Shown piece after piece: positions 17,118 to 26,148 of a DNA stretch of 49,751 nucleotides. Numbering within the stretch: position 1 is the first letter of the stretch; each line of letters opens with the position of its first letter. The DNA is from an uncultured Actinomycetes bacterium. Its GTDB lineage: Bacteria; Actinomycetota; Acidimicrobiia; Acidimicrobiales; Microtrichaceae. A model generated the notes under the pieces. That model had not been told where the DNA came from, made no database searches, and worked only from the letters and a program-made list of their open reading frames with translations. The position numbers and the translations under genes are program-made. The DNA lies in NCBI GenBank assembly GCA_903873135.1, contig CAIQNH010000052.1, positions 1 to 49,751 of the forward strand. Reading direction: 5' to 3'.

Positions 17118-18248
17118 TCAGCGGCGGACGATCTCGACCCGCTCGACCTCTGCCGCGGTGAGCCGCTCGGGTACCGGGTGCAGGGCGCAGCCCGGCCCGT
17201 CCGGCACCACCAGTCGACCTGCGTCGTCGACCACGGGCTCGGTCACGTCGAGCGCCACGTAGCGGGCGCTCGGCCCCAGGTCCGTCGGCAGGTCGAACCA
17301 CGGCGCGCCGGCCAGTCGCAGCGCCGAGGACCGCCCGACTCCCAGCTCGAACATGCCCCCCACGAAGCAGGACGCACCCAGCGACGACAGCTCCGAGGCC
17401 GCCCTCGCCGCTGCGGCCAGGCCTCCGAGCCGTGCGGGCTTGATCGACACCACCGAGCAGGCCCCGTCGAGGACCAGTCCTCGCACGGCCTCGACGGAGG
17501 TCGCCGACTCGTCCACGGCGAGCGGGACCCCGCCCCGGGCGGCGAGCTCCGACCACGCCGACTGCGGAACCGACGGGCCGAAGGGTTGCTCGAGGTAGCG
17601 CAGCGGCGCTGCGAGGAGCCGGGCGAGGATGCCGTCGTGCTCGCCCGGCTCGAACGAGCCGTTGGCGTCGAGCGCGAGCGGGACCGGACCGACGGCGTCG
17701 AGCACGGCGTCGACGACCTCGAGGGCGGTGGCCGGCACCACCTTGACCTTCACCACGGCCGAGCCCGTCGCCACCACGGCCAGGGTCGCAGCGGCCACGT
17801 CGGTCGGATCGTCGCCGACCGACGCCACCACGCCGGTCCCGGGCAGGGTCGCCGGGGCGCCGACCAGTCCGCCGAGCCCCACGCCGTCGACGCGGAGGCG
17901 GGCGTCGAGGCGGGCGTCACGCAGGGCGCCGCAGGCGGCGGGTCGGGCGGGGTCGGCGGCCACCCGCCCGGACGCCAGCGCCTCGGGGAGCAGCCGGTCG
18001 ACCAGCGCGGCCCAGGCCTGGTCCGTGGTCTCGGTGGCGTAGCCGGCAGACACCAGGGTCGGGCACTCACCCCATCCGACGTGGCCGTCGGACCGCTCCC
18101 AACGGACGAGGATCGACTCCCGGTCCCGGACCGTGTGGTGGGCGCTGCGGTGGGGACGGACGAGGGCGATCCGGACGCGGTGGAGCCCGATCCGGACGGG
18201 CGGCTCGTCCCCGTCCGGCTCGTCGGTCCAGCTCAGTGGCCCGGCCAC
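17118..18248 (-). CDS. menC: o-Succinylbenzoate synthase-like enolase-superfamily enzyme
   Basis: MenC dehydrates SHCHC to o-succinylbenzoate in menaquinone synthesis. The protein is about 376 aa. It shows the muconate-lactonising-subgroup signature: AVVKVKV (the KxK catalytic lysine), LALDANGSF and YLEQPFGP for two metal ligands, PLAVDESATS for the third ligand, and VVSIKPARLGG for the opposite catalytic lysine. This constellation also occurs in N-acylamino-acid racemases and dipeptide epimerases, and no other men gene is in the window, so the exact reaction is not certain. I chose the GTG at 18248, which overlaps the preceding 95-aa gene by 16 nt. Confidence 0.8.
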   Translation of the reverse strand: MAGPLSWTDEPDGDEPPVRIGLHRVRIALVRPHRSAHHTVRDRESILVRWERSDGHVGWGECPTLVSAGYATETTDQAWAALVDRLLPEALASGRVAADPARPAACGALRDARLDARLRVDGVGLGGLVGAPATLPGTGVVASVGDDPTDVAAATLAVVATGSAVVKVKVVPATALEVVDAVLDAVGPVPLALDANGSFEPGEHDGILARLLAAPLRYLEQPFGPSVPQSAWSELAARGGVPLAVDESATSVEAVRGLVLDGACSVVSIKPARLGGLAAAARAASELSSLGASCFVGGMFELGVGRSSALRLAGAPWFDLPTDLGPSARYVALDVTEPVVDDAGRLVVPDGPGCALHPVPERLTAAEVERVEIVRR

Positions 18249-18520
18249 CGACGGCACCACTCGAGGTAGGTCACGAGATCCCCTGCCAGGTCCACGCCCT
18301 CCTCCGGGCGTGGCTCGCTGCCGTAGGCGGTGAGCAAGCGGAACTCCAGGTACGCCCGGGACGGCACCGGGAGGAACGGCCGGCGCCGCCACCACCCGTC
18401 GGGGACCATCCGGAACCACTGGAGGACGGCGGTGGGCCACAGGTCGACGCGGCGCAGCACGGCGGCCACGGCTGCCCACACGTCGGCGGACCGGACCGTG
18501 CCGGAGGAGCCGCGTGCCAC
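18233..18520 (-). CDS. Small conserved-looking protein of unknown function (95 aa)
   Basis: This short aromatic- and Arg-rich protein has ADVWAAVAAVLRRVDLWPTAVLQWFRM and WRRRPFLPVPSRAYLEFRL blocks and ends in TYLEWCRRWPGH. I do not recognise a family with certainty. Its codon use and third-position GC match the neighbours, it overlaps menC by 16 nt, and TAGGTT (18527-18532) ends 6 nt before the GTG at 18520, all supporting a real gene. No signal peptide is seen, and no clear membrane segment. Confidence 0.7.
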   Translation of the reverse strand: MARGSSGTVRSADVWAAVAAVLRRVDLWPTAVLQWFRMVPDGWWRRRPFLPVPSRAYLEFRLLTAYGSEPRPEEGVDLAGDLVTYLEWCRRWPGH

Positions 18521-18526
18521 GCCGTG

Positions 18527-18532
18527 AACCTA
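18527..18532 (-). promoter_or_regulatory. -10 element of the 95-aa gene
   Basis: TAGGTT on the minus strand ends 6 nt before the GTG at 18520. It overlaps the last bases of the ROK gene stop codon region (18530-18532). Confidence 0.5.
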
Positions 18533-19390
18533 CTCCCGGAGTCCCACGGCGGCTGCACCCAGCAGCGGACCGGCGTCACCGACACCACACCCTGCGGGCA
18601 CGACGCGCGCCCCCCGGGAGAACTCGAGCCGGGCGCACCGGTCCAGCTCGGCGTTCGCAGCGTCGAGGAAGTCCGAGCCGTAGCCGAGGGCCACCGATCC
18701 GGCGACCACGGCCAGACGCAGGTCGAGGAGGTTGCACACCGAGGCGACCGCCCGGCCGACGAGTCGTCCGGTGCGGACGCGGACCTCGACCGGAGCGACC
18801 GCGGCGGGAGCACCGGTCGTGGCCGCGATCGCCGTCCCCGAGGCCTCGGCCTCGAGGCAGCCGCGTGCGCCGCAGACGCACGCCCGACCCAGCGGCTCGA
18901 CGATCACGTGGCCGACGTGACCGGCGTTGGCGGCCCGACCGTCGAGCAACCGTCCGTCGAGGACCACGCCACCGCCGACCCCGGTCGAGACCACCATCGC
19001 CAGGTAGTCGTCGACGCCCACGGCTGCACCCCACCGACCCTCACCGAGCGCCAGGGCCTTGGCGTCGTTGTCGATGCGGACGGGCAGTCCCGTCGCCGAC
19101 CGGAGCCGGTCGAGCAGCGGGAACGCCCGCCACTGGGGGATGTTCAGCGGCGACACCGTGCGTCCGCCCCGCTCCATCGGGCCACCACAGCCGACGCCGA
19201 GGGCCACCGGTTCCTCGCCCCCGACGTCGGACCGGACCTCGTCGAGCAACGACACCACGTGGGCGAACAGGGCCTCACCGTCGTCCCCCACGGTGGCCCG
19301 TCGGGCGGAGCCGAGGATCTCGCCGTCCTCCCGGACGACGGCGGCGGCGAGCTTGGTCCCGCCGACGTCGAGCGCCAACACGGTGGTCAC
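18530..19390 (-). CDS. ROK-family sugar kinase/glucokinase-like
   Basis: The protein is about 286 aa of the ROK (repressor, ORF, kinase) family without an N-terminal HTH, so it is an enzyme type that phosphorylates a hexose with ATP. The phosphate-1 loop is LALDVGGTKLAAAVV, the catalytic block is RIDNDAKALALGEG, and the zinc motif is CVCGARGCLEAEASG. In many ROK kinases the residue before xGH is Glu (ExGH) and contacts the sugar; here the block reads AGHVGH with His at that position, so substrate choice may differ. The GTG at 19390 follows TACCCT by 7 nt (leaderless). It is divergent from the MoxR operon. Confidence 0.88.
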   Translation of the reverse strand: MTTVLALDVGGTKLAAAVVREDGEILGSARRATVGDDGEALFAHVVSLLDEVRSDVGGEEPVALGVGCGGPMERGGRTVSPLNIPQWRAFPLLDRLRSATGLPVRIDNDAKALALGEGRWGAAVGVDDYLAMVVSTGVGGGVVLDGRLLDGRAANAGHVGHVIVEPLGRACVCGARGCLEAEASGTAIAATTGAPAAVAPVEVRVRTGRLVGRAVASVCNLLDLRLAVVAGSVALGYGSDFLDAANAELDRCARLEFSRGARVVPAGCGVGDAGPLLGAAAVGLRE

Positions 19391-19397
19391 GGCCCGC

Positions 19398-19403
19398 AGG
19401 GTA
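19398..19403 (-). promoter_or_regulatory. -10 element of the first ROK gene
   Basis: TACCCT on the minus strand ends 7 nt before the GTG at 19390. Confidence 0.5.
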
Positions 19404-19432
19404 CCCGGAGCGGATCGCAGTCGGAGCGGTGG

Positions 19433-19438
19433 CAGACT
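19433..19438 (+). promoter_or_regulatory. -10-like element of the MoxR operon
   Basis: CAGACT ends 6 nt before the GTG at 19445. It differs from TAnnnT at the first base only. It faces away from the ROK -10 in a 54-bp divergent gap. Confidence 0.35.
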
Positions 19439-19444
19439 CTCCCG

Positions 19445-20428
19445 GTGACCGCCACCGAGCCGAGCACGTCCCGGACCTTCGCTTCGGTGTTCGACGGGAT
19501 CCGCCGCAACGTGGCCCGGGTGCTGCGTGGCAAGGACGACACGATCGACCTGGCGGTGACGTGCCTGGTGGCCGGAGGTCACCTGCTGGTGGAGGACGTC
19601 CCCGGCGTGGGCAAGACGACGCTGGCCAAGGCGCTGGCCCAGTCGATCGCGGCCCGCTTCGGACGGGTCCAGTTCACGCCCGACCTCCTGCCCTCCGACG
19701 TGCTCGGTGCGTCGGTGTGGAACCAGCGCGACGGCACCTTCGAGTTCCGGCCCGGCCCGGTGTTCGCCAACCTCCTGCTCGGCGACGAGATCAACCGGGC
19801 CTCCCCGAAGACGCAGTCGGCGCTGCTCGAGGCCATGGCCGAGGAGCAGGTCACGGTCGACGGGACGAGCTACCAGCTGGCCCGACCGTTCATGGTCGTC
19901 GCCACCCAGAACCCGGTGGAGCACCACGGGACGTTCCCGCTGCCCGAGTCCCAGCTCGACCGGTTCACCATGCGACTGTCGCTCGGGTACCCGGGACGCG
20001 ACGAGGAGCTGCAGCTGCTCCGCGGCGGTCGGGCCGGCGACACCTCCGACCTCCAGCCGGTCGCCACCGCCCAGGACGTCGCGGCGATGACGCGACACGC
20101 CGCCACGATCCACGTCTCCGACCCGTTGGCCGCGTACGTCGCCGACCTCGCCGACCGCAGCCGGAACGACGGCAGGTTCGCGCTGGGGATCTCGCCCCGT
20201 GCAGCCCTGGCACTGGTCCGGTGCGCCCAGGTGCGGGCCGCTGCGGCCGGACGCGACTTCGCGACCGCTGACGACGTCAAGGCCCTCGCGCAGCCGGTGC
20301 TGTCCCACCGGGTGGTGGCGGCGTCCCGGTCCGGAGGCGGTCCCCACCGGACGGCCGAGCTGCTCGACGAGCTCCTGGGTGCGACGCCGGTGCCGATGGC
20401 CGGAGGTCCGACCGCGGCAGGTTCGTGA
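19445..20428 (+). CDS. MoxR-family AAA+ ATPase
   Basis: The protein is about 327 aa of the MoxR branch of AAA+ ATPases, chaperone-like proteins that act with VWA or DUF58 partners. Walker A is EDVPGVGKTTLAKAL (about residue 55), Walker B LLLGDEINRASPKTQ, sensor 1 VVATQNPVEHHGTFPLPESQLDRF, and the arginine-rich lid RFALGISPRAAL. The GTG at 19445 is set by the upstream -10-like CAGACT. The gene overlaps the DUF58 gene by GTGA, forming a three-gene operon with the transglutaminase. The client process is unknown. Confidence 0.95.
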   Translation: MTATEPSTSRTFASVFDGIRRNVARVLRGKDDTIDLAVTCLVAGGHLLVEDVPGVGKTTLAKALAQSIAARFGRVQFTPDLLPSDVLGASVWNQRDGTFEFRPGPVFANLLLGDEINRASPKTQSALLEAMAEEQVTVDGTSYQLARPFMVVATQNPVEHHGTFPLPESQLDRFTMRLSLGYPGRDEELQLLRGGRAGDTSDLQPVATAQDVAAMTRHAATIHVSDPLAAYVADLADRSRNDGRFALGISPRAALALVRCAQVRAAAAGRDFATADDVKALAQPVLSHRVVAASRSGGGPHRTAELLDELLGATPVPMAGGPTAAGS

Positions 20429-21627
20429 GTCGCCGCAGGGCCGTGGGCCCCGGATCGGTGCGACCGACCCGCAGCGGCGCGCTCCTCGTCGCCGTCGCCC
20501 TCGTGGCCGGCGCCACCGGGTGGCTGCTGGGTCAGCCCGAGCTGAGCGCGATCGCCGCCACTGCGCTGCTGGCCACGGCGGTCGCACTGTGGTGGGTCGT
20601 GGCCGCCCCGCGGGAGACCACGATCGTCCGGACGCTGATGCCTCCCCGGACCCGGGTCGGCGACGACGTGCTGGTGCGGGTCCGGATCACCAACGGCGCC
20701 GCGCGCCGGACCCCCGTCCAGCGGATCGGTGAGCGAGCCGGTGTGCACGGCACCGTCGACCTGACGGTGGCGCCCATCCCGTCGGGTGCCGTCCGCGACC
20801 TCACCTACCGCTACCCCGCTCGCCACCGCGGCCTGCACCGGATCGGGCCGGCGCACGTGACCGTCGAGGACCCCTTCGGTCTGGTGCGCAGCACCCGGCC
20901 CGGGAGCCGGACCGACGAGCTGGTCGTCCTGCCCAGGACCTGGCGGCTCACGCCGCTGCCCGGGGCCGTCGGCGGACACGCCCTCGAGCGCCGGACCCCG
21001 CTCCCGAGCCGGGAGCGCCACGACGACGACCTGGCGTCGCTGCGGAGCTACGAGCCGGGCGACGACCTGCGCCGGGTCCACTGGCGGACCTCGGCGAGGC
21101 AGGGACGCCTGGTCGTGCGGCAGCACGACCCCCCGTGGACCCGGCGTACCACCGTGGTCCTCGACGTCCGCAGGTCGTGCCACGACGACGACTCGTTCGA
21201 GCGGGCCGTGTCGGTCGTCGCCAGCCTGGTCGAGCTCGCCGCCGAGCGGGGCGAGCTGGTCCGCGTGATCACCACCGACGGCACGGACAGCGGGATCGTG
21301 GGCGAGGAGGCCACCGACGCGCTGCTGGATCAGCTCGCACTGGTCTCGCTGCGCCCCGACGGGTCGCTGGCGGCCACCCTGGACCAGCTCGGACGCGACC
21401 CCGACGGCCGGCTCGTGGTCTGCACCGGCGCGCTCGGTGCGCCGGGCCACGCCGCCGTCACCGGCGCCACCCGGGCGTGGGACCGGTGCGTGCTCGTCAC
21501 CACAGCTTCGGCGACGGCGTCGGACGAGCCGGACCCTCCCGTGCTCGTGACGTGGACCGGGGGCGATCTGGACCGGGTGTGGGCCGAGTCCACCGGCCCG
21601 GCGATCCGGTCGGGGGTGCGTTCGTGA
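20425..21627 (+). CDS. DUF58 domain protein
   Basis: This membrane-associated protein of about 400 aa has two hydrophobic segments near the N-terminus (about residues 12-58), then a long cytoplasmic region. The diagnostic DUF58 core SYEPGDDLRRVHWRTSARQG is followed by LVVRQHD, and the C-terminal part resembles a VWA fold (TVVLDVRRSCHDDD). DUF58 proteins are frequent partners of MoxR ATPases and of membrane transglutaminases, and that gene order is exact here. Coupled by GTGA on both sides. Confidence 0.93.
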   Translation: MSRRRAVGPGSVRPTRSGALLVAVALVAGATGWLLGQPELSAIAATALLATAVALWWVVAAPRETTIVRTLMPPRTRVGDDVLVRVRITNGAARRTPVQRIGERAGVHGTVDLTVAPIPSGAVRDLTYRYPARHRGLHRIGPAHVTVEDPFGLVRSTRPGSRTDELVVLPRTWRLTPLPGAVGGHALERRTPLPSRERHDDDLASLRSYEPGDDLRRVHWRTSARQGRLVVRQHDPPWTRRTTVVLDVRRSCHDDDSFERAVSVVASLVELAAERGELVRVITTDGTDSGIVGEEATDALLDQLALVSLRPDGSLAATLDQLGRDPDGRLVVCTGALGAPGHAAVTGATRAWDRCVLVTTASATASDEPDPPVLVTWTGGDLDRVWAESTGPAIRSGVRS

Positions 21628-23828
21628 GCGGCGAACCTCGGCAGCGCATCCCACTGGTGGCCGCCGAGCTCGGTCTCCTGGCGCTGGCCCTCGGGACCGT
21701 CCTCACGTTCACCCGACTCTTCCAGGGCACGGCGTTCGTGGCCTCGCTGGCCGTGCCGCTCGTGACGTCGTGGCTCACGGCCGTGGTGCTGCGTCGACTC
21801 GGCCTCGGACCGGGGTGGAGCACCCTGGCCTCCGCCGTCCTCGGTGTCGCGGTGCTCACGTGGTGGTTCGTGCCCGGCACGACCTGGTTCGGACTGCCGA
21901 CGGGTCGGACCGTGGAGGCGGTGGCCGACGCCGTGGCGACGTCGTTCGGCGGCTTCTCCGAGCAGGTCGCCCCGGTGCCGGCGACGGACGGGTTCGTCGT
22001 CACCATCGCAGCCCTGCTCTGGCTGTTCGTCCTCTTCGCCGACACCAGCGCGCTGCGGTACCGCGCCCCGGTCCAGGCCGTCCTCCCCTACGCCGCCATG
22101 GTCGTGGCGAGCGGGATCCTGGCCCGCGACGCCGGACGGGTGGGCGCCACGGTGGCGTTCGTCGCCGGGCTGGCCGTCTACGCGGTCACCCAGCGGGTCT
22201 GGCAGGCGAGCGAGGAGCCGTGGCGACCGGGCGACGCGCCCGCCGGAGTCCGCGCCCTCGCCGGGTCGACCTCGGCGATCGCGGTCGGGGTGCTGGCGCT
22301 CGGCGTGCTGGTCGCCCCGTTCCTCCCGGGAGACCAGGAGGCCGTGGTGGACCTGCGGTCGCTCGGTCGCGGCGAGGGGCCCCGCACGGTCGTCAGCCCG
22401 TTCGTGGGGGTGACGTCGCTGCTCGGGGAGCGCAGCGACGAGGTCGTCTTCACCGTGACCTCACCGGCGGCGAGCTACTGGCGGCTGACGGCCCTGGAGC
22501 AGTACGACCCGTCCCGCAGCATCTGGACCTCACGTGGCACCTACCGGTCGACCGACGGCGCGCTCGCAGCTCCGGTCGACGGAGCGACGGCGCTCGACCA
22601 GTCGTACGAGCTCGCCGGCCTGGGCGGGCTGTGGCTGCCGGCGGCCTTCGAGGCGACGACGGTCGAGACCGACATCCCCGTGGGCTTCGACGAGTCGTCG
22701 TCCTCGATCATCGCCCGGGACGACGCCAACGTCCCGGGGACGACCTACCGGGTCCGCTCGATCCGGCGGGACGTCCGGGTCGGAGCGGTGACCGGAGACT
22801 CCGAGGCTCCCGTGCCCGGGATCGACGAGGTGTCGCCGGCCGCCGCCCGCACGGCGGGTCTGGTCGTCGGCGACGAGCCCGACCCGTTCCGCAGGGCGCT
22901 GCTGCTGCAGGACTGGCTGCGAGGACCGGGAGCGATCTACGACACCGCGGTCGACTACCGGGGGGCCGAGGACCCGGTCGCCGCGTTCCTGGCCGAGCGC
23001 CGGGGCTTCTGCCAGCAGTTCGCGTCGGCGTTCGCGCTCATGGCCCGGAGCCTCGGTCTGCCCAGCCGGGTCGCGGTCGGGTTCACCCCGGGCGACCAGG
23101 ACCCCGACCGACCCGACCGGTTCGTCGTCCGCGGCCGGCACGCCCACGCCTGGCCCGAGGTCGAGCTCCCCGGCCTCGGCTGGGTGGCGTTCGAGCCGAC
23201 CCCGGGACGTGGCGACCCCACGACCACCGGCTACACCGGGGTGGCCGCGGCCCAGGCCTCGCCGCCGCCGGAACAGTCGGCCGGGAGCACGTCGACGTCG
23301 ACCACCTCGACCGTCCCGACGTCGGGTCCCACCACCGTCCCGACGTTCGACGCGTCCGGCGAGACTCCGGAGCGGCCCGACGGGGTCGCTGCAGCCGAGG
23401 ACGGGTCGGCCGACCGGACCCGGCTGCTGCTCGGGCTGGTGGCGGTCGCACTCGTCGCCGTCGGGGCCGAGTCGATCCGGCGCTGGCGGCGCAGCCGACG
23501 CCGCACCCGGGACCTGACCGACCCTCGCCTCGGACCGGTGGCCGTGGCCTGGTCACGCGCCTCCGACGCGCTCCGGATCCTCGGCCACCCGGCGCGGCCC
23601 GAGGAGACCCCGCTCGAGTTCGCCGACCGGATCGGCAGGACCGACGGCCTCGGGGACGTCGCGGCCGACCTGCTCACGCTGGCCCGGATCGAGACCTACC
23701 GCCGCTACGGGCGCTCGGCGTTGTCCGAGGACAGCGTGGAGCTCGCCGGGCAGCTCGCCGACCACGTCCACGCAGCAGCGCTCGAACGCCTCGATCGTCG
23801 GCGACGGATCGTGGAACGGATCCGCTGA
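21624..23828 (+). CDS. Membrane transglutaminase-like protein (TgpA type)
   Basis: The protein is about 734 aa. About six N-terminal membrane segments (residues 10-225) correspond to the DUF3488/TgpA_N region, followed by an extracytoplasmic transglutaminase-like domain. The thiol site is RRGFCQQFASAFALMARSLG with the catalytic Cys, and GRHAHAWPEVELPG carries the His; the last block ends in VAFEPTPG. A Ser/Thr/Pro linker (about residues 550-590) leads to another membrane helix and a DUF4129-like cytoplasmic tail. Peptide crosslinking or cleavage at the cell surface is likely, but the substrate is unknown. It is the last gene of the MoxR operon. Confidence 0.93.
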   Translation: MSGEPRQRIPLVAAELGLLALALGTVLTFTRLFQGTAFVASLAVPLVTSWLTAVVLRRLGLGPGWSTLASAVLGVAVLTWWFVPGTTWFGLPTGRTVEAVADAVATSFGGFSEQVAPVPATDGFVVTIAALLWLFVLFADTSALRYRAPVQAVLPYAAMVVASGILARDAGRVGATVAFVAGLAVYAVTQRVWQASEEPWRPGDAPAGVRALAGSTSAIAVGVLALGVLVAPFLPGDQEAVVDLRSLGRGEGPRTVVSPFVGVTSLLGERSDEVVFTVTSPAASYWRLTALEQYDPSRSIWTSRGTYRSTDGALAAPVDGATALDQSYELAGLGGLWLPAAFEATTVETDIPVGFDESSSSIIARDDANVPGTTYRVRSIRRDVRVGAVTGDSEAPVPGIDEVSPAAARTAGLVVGDEPDPFRRALLLQDWLRGPGAIYDTAVDYRGAEDPVAAFLAERRGFCQQFASAFALMARSLGLPSRVAVGFTPGDQDPDRPDRFVVRGRHAHAWPEVELPGLGWVAFEPTPGRGDPTTTGYTGVAAAQASPPPEQSAGSTSTSTTSTVPTSGPTTVPTFDASGETPERPDGVAAAEDGSADRTRLLLGLVAVALVAVGAESIRRWRRSRRRTRDLTDPRLGPVAVAWSRASDALRILGHPARPEETPLEFADRIGRTDGLGDVAADLLTLARIETYRRYGRSALSEDSVELAGQLADHVHAAALERLDRRRRIVERIR

Positions 23829-23858
23829 ACAGCGGCGTGCGACACCCGGGACGGTCGG

Positions 23859-24239
23859 TCAGATCTCGTCGTCGCGACGGAACCGGTCGCGTGCCCGCTC
23901 GCCCGCCTCGTTGAAGTACGAGCGGATGCCGGAGGAACGGAAGGCCCGGGTGGCCTCGTTGATCCCGGCCCGACCCATGCGACGGGCGTTCGACTCGATC
24001 ACCAGCGCAGCGACGACCATGCCGACGAACCCGATGAAGCCCAGTGCGTAGTGCTGGGTCAGGAGGACGATCGTGAGCACGAGACTGGCGACGAACGCCA
24101 CGATGCCCCAGCGGAGCTTGCGGAGGGAGTCGGAGTAGACCGTCGTCGAACCGACGTGCTCGGCCAGACCCGGATCGGACTCGCGGAGCTGCGACTCGAT
24201 CTCGCTGAGGATGCGCTGCTCGTCCTCTGACAACGGCAT
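23859..24239 (-). CDS. DUF3040 small membrane protein
   Basis: The protein is about 126 aa. The N-terminal MPLSEDEQRILSEIESQL is the DUF3040 signature, and two membrane segments follow (about residues 46-86). The C-terminal basic stretch ends DRFRRDDEI. I chose the ATG at 24239 over a longer in-frame start because of this signature and a GAGGGG about 13 nt upstream. DUF3040 proteins are frequent in Actinobacteria and have no assigned function. Confidence 0.92.
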   Translation of the reverse strand: MPLSEDEQRILSEIESQLRESDPGLAEHVGSTTVYSDSLRKLRWGIVAFVASLVLTIVLLTQHYALGFIGFVGMVVAALVIESNARRMGRAGINEATRAFRSSGIRSYFNEAGERARDRFRRDDEI

Positions 24240-24360
24240 GTGATCCAACCCCTCAGATGCGGTGCCGGTCGGTGGTCTGCTGTCCGTGCCGAACCCGATC
24301 TCCCGTGCTCGGCGTCTGCATGTTGCCACACCCTACCGGGTGCCGTCACGAGTCGCGCCG

Positions 24361-25572
24361 TCACCCCCGGGGGTCCGTCGGGGGTGGGACGACCGGGGCG
24401 ATGGCCGACTCCCCGAACCGCTCCCGGACCCGGTCGGCGGCCCGCAGCGCCGCCGACCGGTCGGCCGACTGCGACGCGCTGCCGCCGAGGTCCAGGCGCA
24501 GCTGGGTGGCCCCACCCGCCGGGACGAGGGCGCTGATCCCCACGCCGAGCAGCCGCACCCCCCGCTCGACCGGGAGTCCCTGGAGGAGCTCCCGGGCGGT
24601 CCGGGCGACGACCAGGCCGTCGGCGGTCGGCTCGTCGAGCGTCCGGGACCGGGTCGTGGTGACGAAGTCCGCCCAGCGGAGCTTCAGGTGGACCGTCCGA
24701 CCCTCGAGGTCCCGCCGGCGGGCGCGGCGCGCGACGCGCTCGGCCATGCGGACGAGCTCGGGGTCGAGCTCCGACAGGCTCGTCCGGTCACGGGCGAAGG
24801 TCTCCTCCTGGGAGATCGACTTGACCTCCAGGTCGGCCACGACGGGACGATCGTCCCGACCGTTGGCCAGGTCGTGGAGCTGCCGCCCGACGGCGGGACC
24901 GAGGTGCGACACCAGCGCGTCGAGCGGGAAGACGGCCAGGTCCGCCACGGTGTCCACGCCGAGCGCACGCAGCCGGTCGCCCGTGACCGGACCGACACCC
25001 CACAGGTCGGCGGCAGGCCGGTCCTGCAGGAAGCGGAGCTCGTCGGCGGGTTCGACGACGCACACCCCGTCCTGCGGTGCGTCCGACCCCGGCAGCGGCT
25101 TGGCCGCCTCGGAGGCGAGTTTCGCCACGAGCTTCGTGGAGGCCACCCCGACCGACGACCAGAGCCCCTCCCGCTCGTGCAGTCGGCGTCGGAGCTCCGT
25201 GGCCAGCTCCCGGTCGGTGCCGAACAGTCGGCCGGCTCCGGAGACGTCGAGGAACGCCTCGTCGAGCGCCAGCGGTTCCACCAGGGGGGTGAACTCCGAG
25301 CAGCACGCCATGATCCGGGCCGAGATCCCGGCGTAGTGGGCGTGGTCCGGCGGGACGACCACCAGGTCCGGGCACAGGCGGCGCGCCCGGGCCGTGGCCA
25401 TGGCCGACCGCACGCCGAACACCCGTGCCTCGTACGAGGCGGCGGCGACGACCCCCCGGTCGCCACCTCCGCCCACCACGACCGGTCGCCCGGCGAGCTC
25501 GGGGTGACGGAGGAGCTCGACGGACGCGAAGAACGCGTCCATGTCGACGTGGAGGATCCGCCGGCCGCTCAC
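24361..25572 (-). CDS. dinB: DNA polymerase IV (Y-family)
   Basis: This is a translesion DNA polymerase of about 403 aa. The N-terminal catalytic block RRILHVDMDAFFASVELL has the metal-binding Asp residues and the steric-gate aromatic. Other blocks are SYEARVFGVRSAMATARARRLCP, the second acidic site LALDEAFLDVSG, KLVAKLASEAAKP and LWGVGPVTGDRLRALG in the thumb/HhH. The little-finger domain (EETFARDRT) follows. The C-terminus ends in basic, low-complexity residues and I see no clear QxSLF-like clamp motif. GTG start at 25572. I found no LexA-like palindrome in the 50-bp promoter region. Confidence 0.95.
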   Translation of the reverse strand: MSGRRILHVDMDAFFASVELLRHPELAGRPVVVGGGGDRGVVAAASYEARVFGVRSAMATARARRLCPDLVVVPPDHAHYAGISARIMACCSEFTPLVEPLALDEAFLDVSGAGRLFGTDRELATELRRRLHEREGLWSSVGVASTKLVAKLASEAAKPLPGSDAPQDGVCVVEPADELRFLQDRPAADLWGVGPVTGDRLRALGVDTVADLAVFPLDALVSHLGPAVGRQLHDLANGRDDRPVVADLEVKSISQEETFARDRTSLSELDPELVRMAERVARRARRRDLEGRTVHLKLRWADFVTTTRSRTLDEPTADGLVVARTARELLQGLPVERGVRLLGVGISALVPAGGATQLRLDLGGSASQSADRSAALRAADRVRERFGESAIAPVVPPPTDPRG

Positions 25573-25610
25573 GGGGCACCGGCGGGACAGCGGCTCGTCG
25601 GGGACGGCGC

Positions 25611-25616
25611 TACCGT
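25611..25616 (+). promoter_or_regulatory. -10 element of the second NUDIX gene
   Basis: TACCGT ends 6 nt before the GTG at 25623 in the 50-bp divergent gap with dinB. Confidence 0.5.
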
Positions 25617-25622
25617 CGGGGC

Positions 25623-26141
25623 GTGGGAGACGAGGTCCGCCGGTGGCTGGTCGGAGGTGCGATCGTCGAGTCCGAGCGGGGGCTCGCACTGGTGCGGAAC
25701 GTCCGCCGCGACGGCCGGTTCGACTGGACCACACCCGGCGGGGTCATCGAGCCCGACGAGGACGTGCTCACCGGTCTGGGCCGGGAGGTGACCGAGGAGA
25801 CCGGTCTCGTCGTGGAGCGGTGGCGTGGCCTCAGCTACGAGGTGCGGGTCCACGCCGTCGACCTGGGCTGGTTGCTGTCGGTGGAGGTGCACCACGCCGA
25901 GGTGTTCTCGGGCGAGCTGTGCACGGGCGACGATCCCGACGGAATCGTGGTCGACGCCGAGTGGACGACGGTGGAGGAGGCGACCGACCGGCTCGACTCC
26001 ACCCAGCCGTGGGTCCGGGAGCCGCTGGTGGAGTGGATGCGTCACCGCTGGGTGGATCCACGACGGTTCGGGTACCGCGTGGTCGGGACGGATCTGGCCA
26101 CGATGACCGTCGAGCAGGTCCCCTGGCACGAGCTGGGCTGA
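25623..26141 (+). CDS. NUDIX hydrolase
   Basis: The protein is about 172 aa. The NUDIX box is intact: TPGGVIEPDEDVLTGLGREVTEETGL fits GX5EX7REUXEEXGU with the metal-binding glutamates. The C-terminal half contains an acidic, Trp-rich segment typical of small NUDIX enzymes. Divergent from dinB, which would suit a nucleotide-pool sanitising role, but that is inference from position only. Leaderless by its TACCGT-N6-GTG context. Convergent with the HTH-membrane gene. Confidence 0.92.
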   Translation: MGDEVRRWLVGGAIVESERGLALVRNVRRDGRFDWTTPGGVIEPDEDVLTGLGREVTEETGLVVERWRGLSYEVRVHAVDLGWLLSVEVHHAEVFSGELCTGDDPDGIVVDAEWTTVEEATDRLDSTQPWVREPLVEWMRHRWVDPRRFGYRVVGTDLATMTVEQVPWHELG

Positions 26142-26148
26142 GCCCACC

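Noticed and set aside
24330-24335. TAGGGT as a DUF3040 promoter
   Set aside because: No -35 at the right distance could be found, and the gene has a Shine-Dalgarno; left unannotated.
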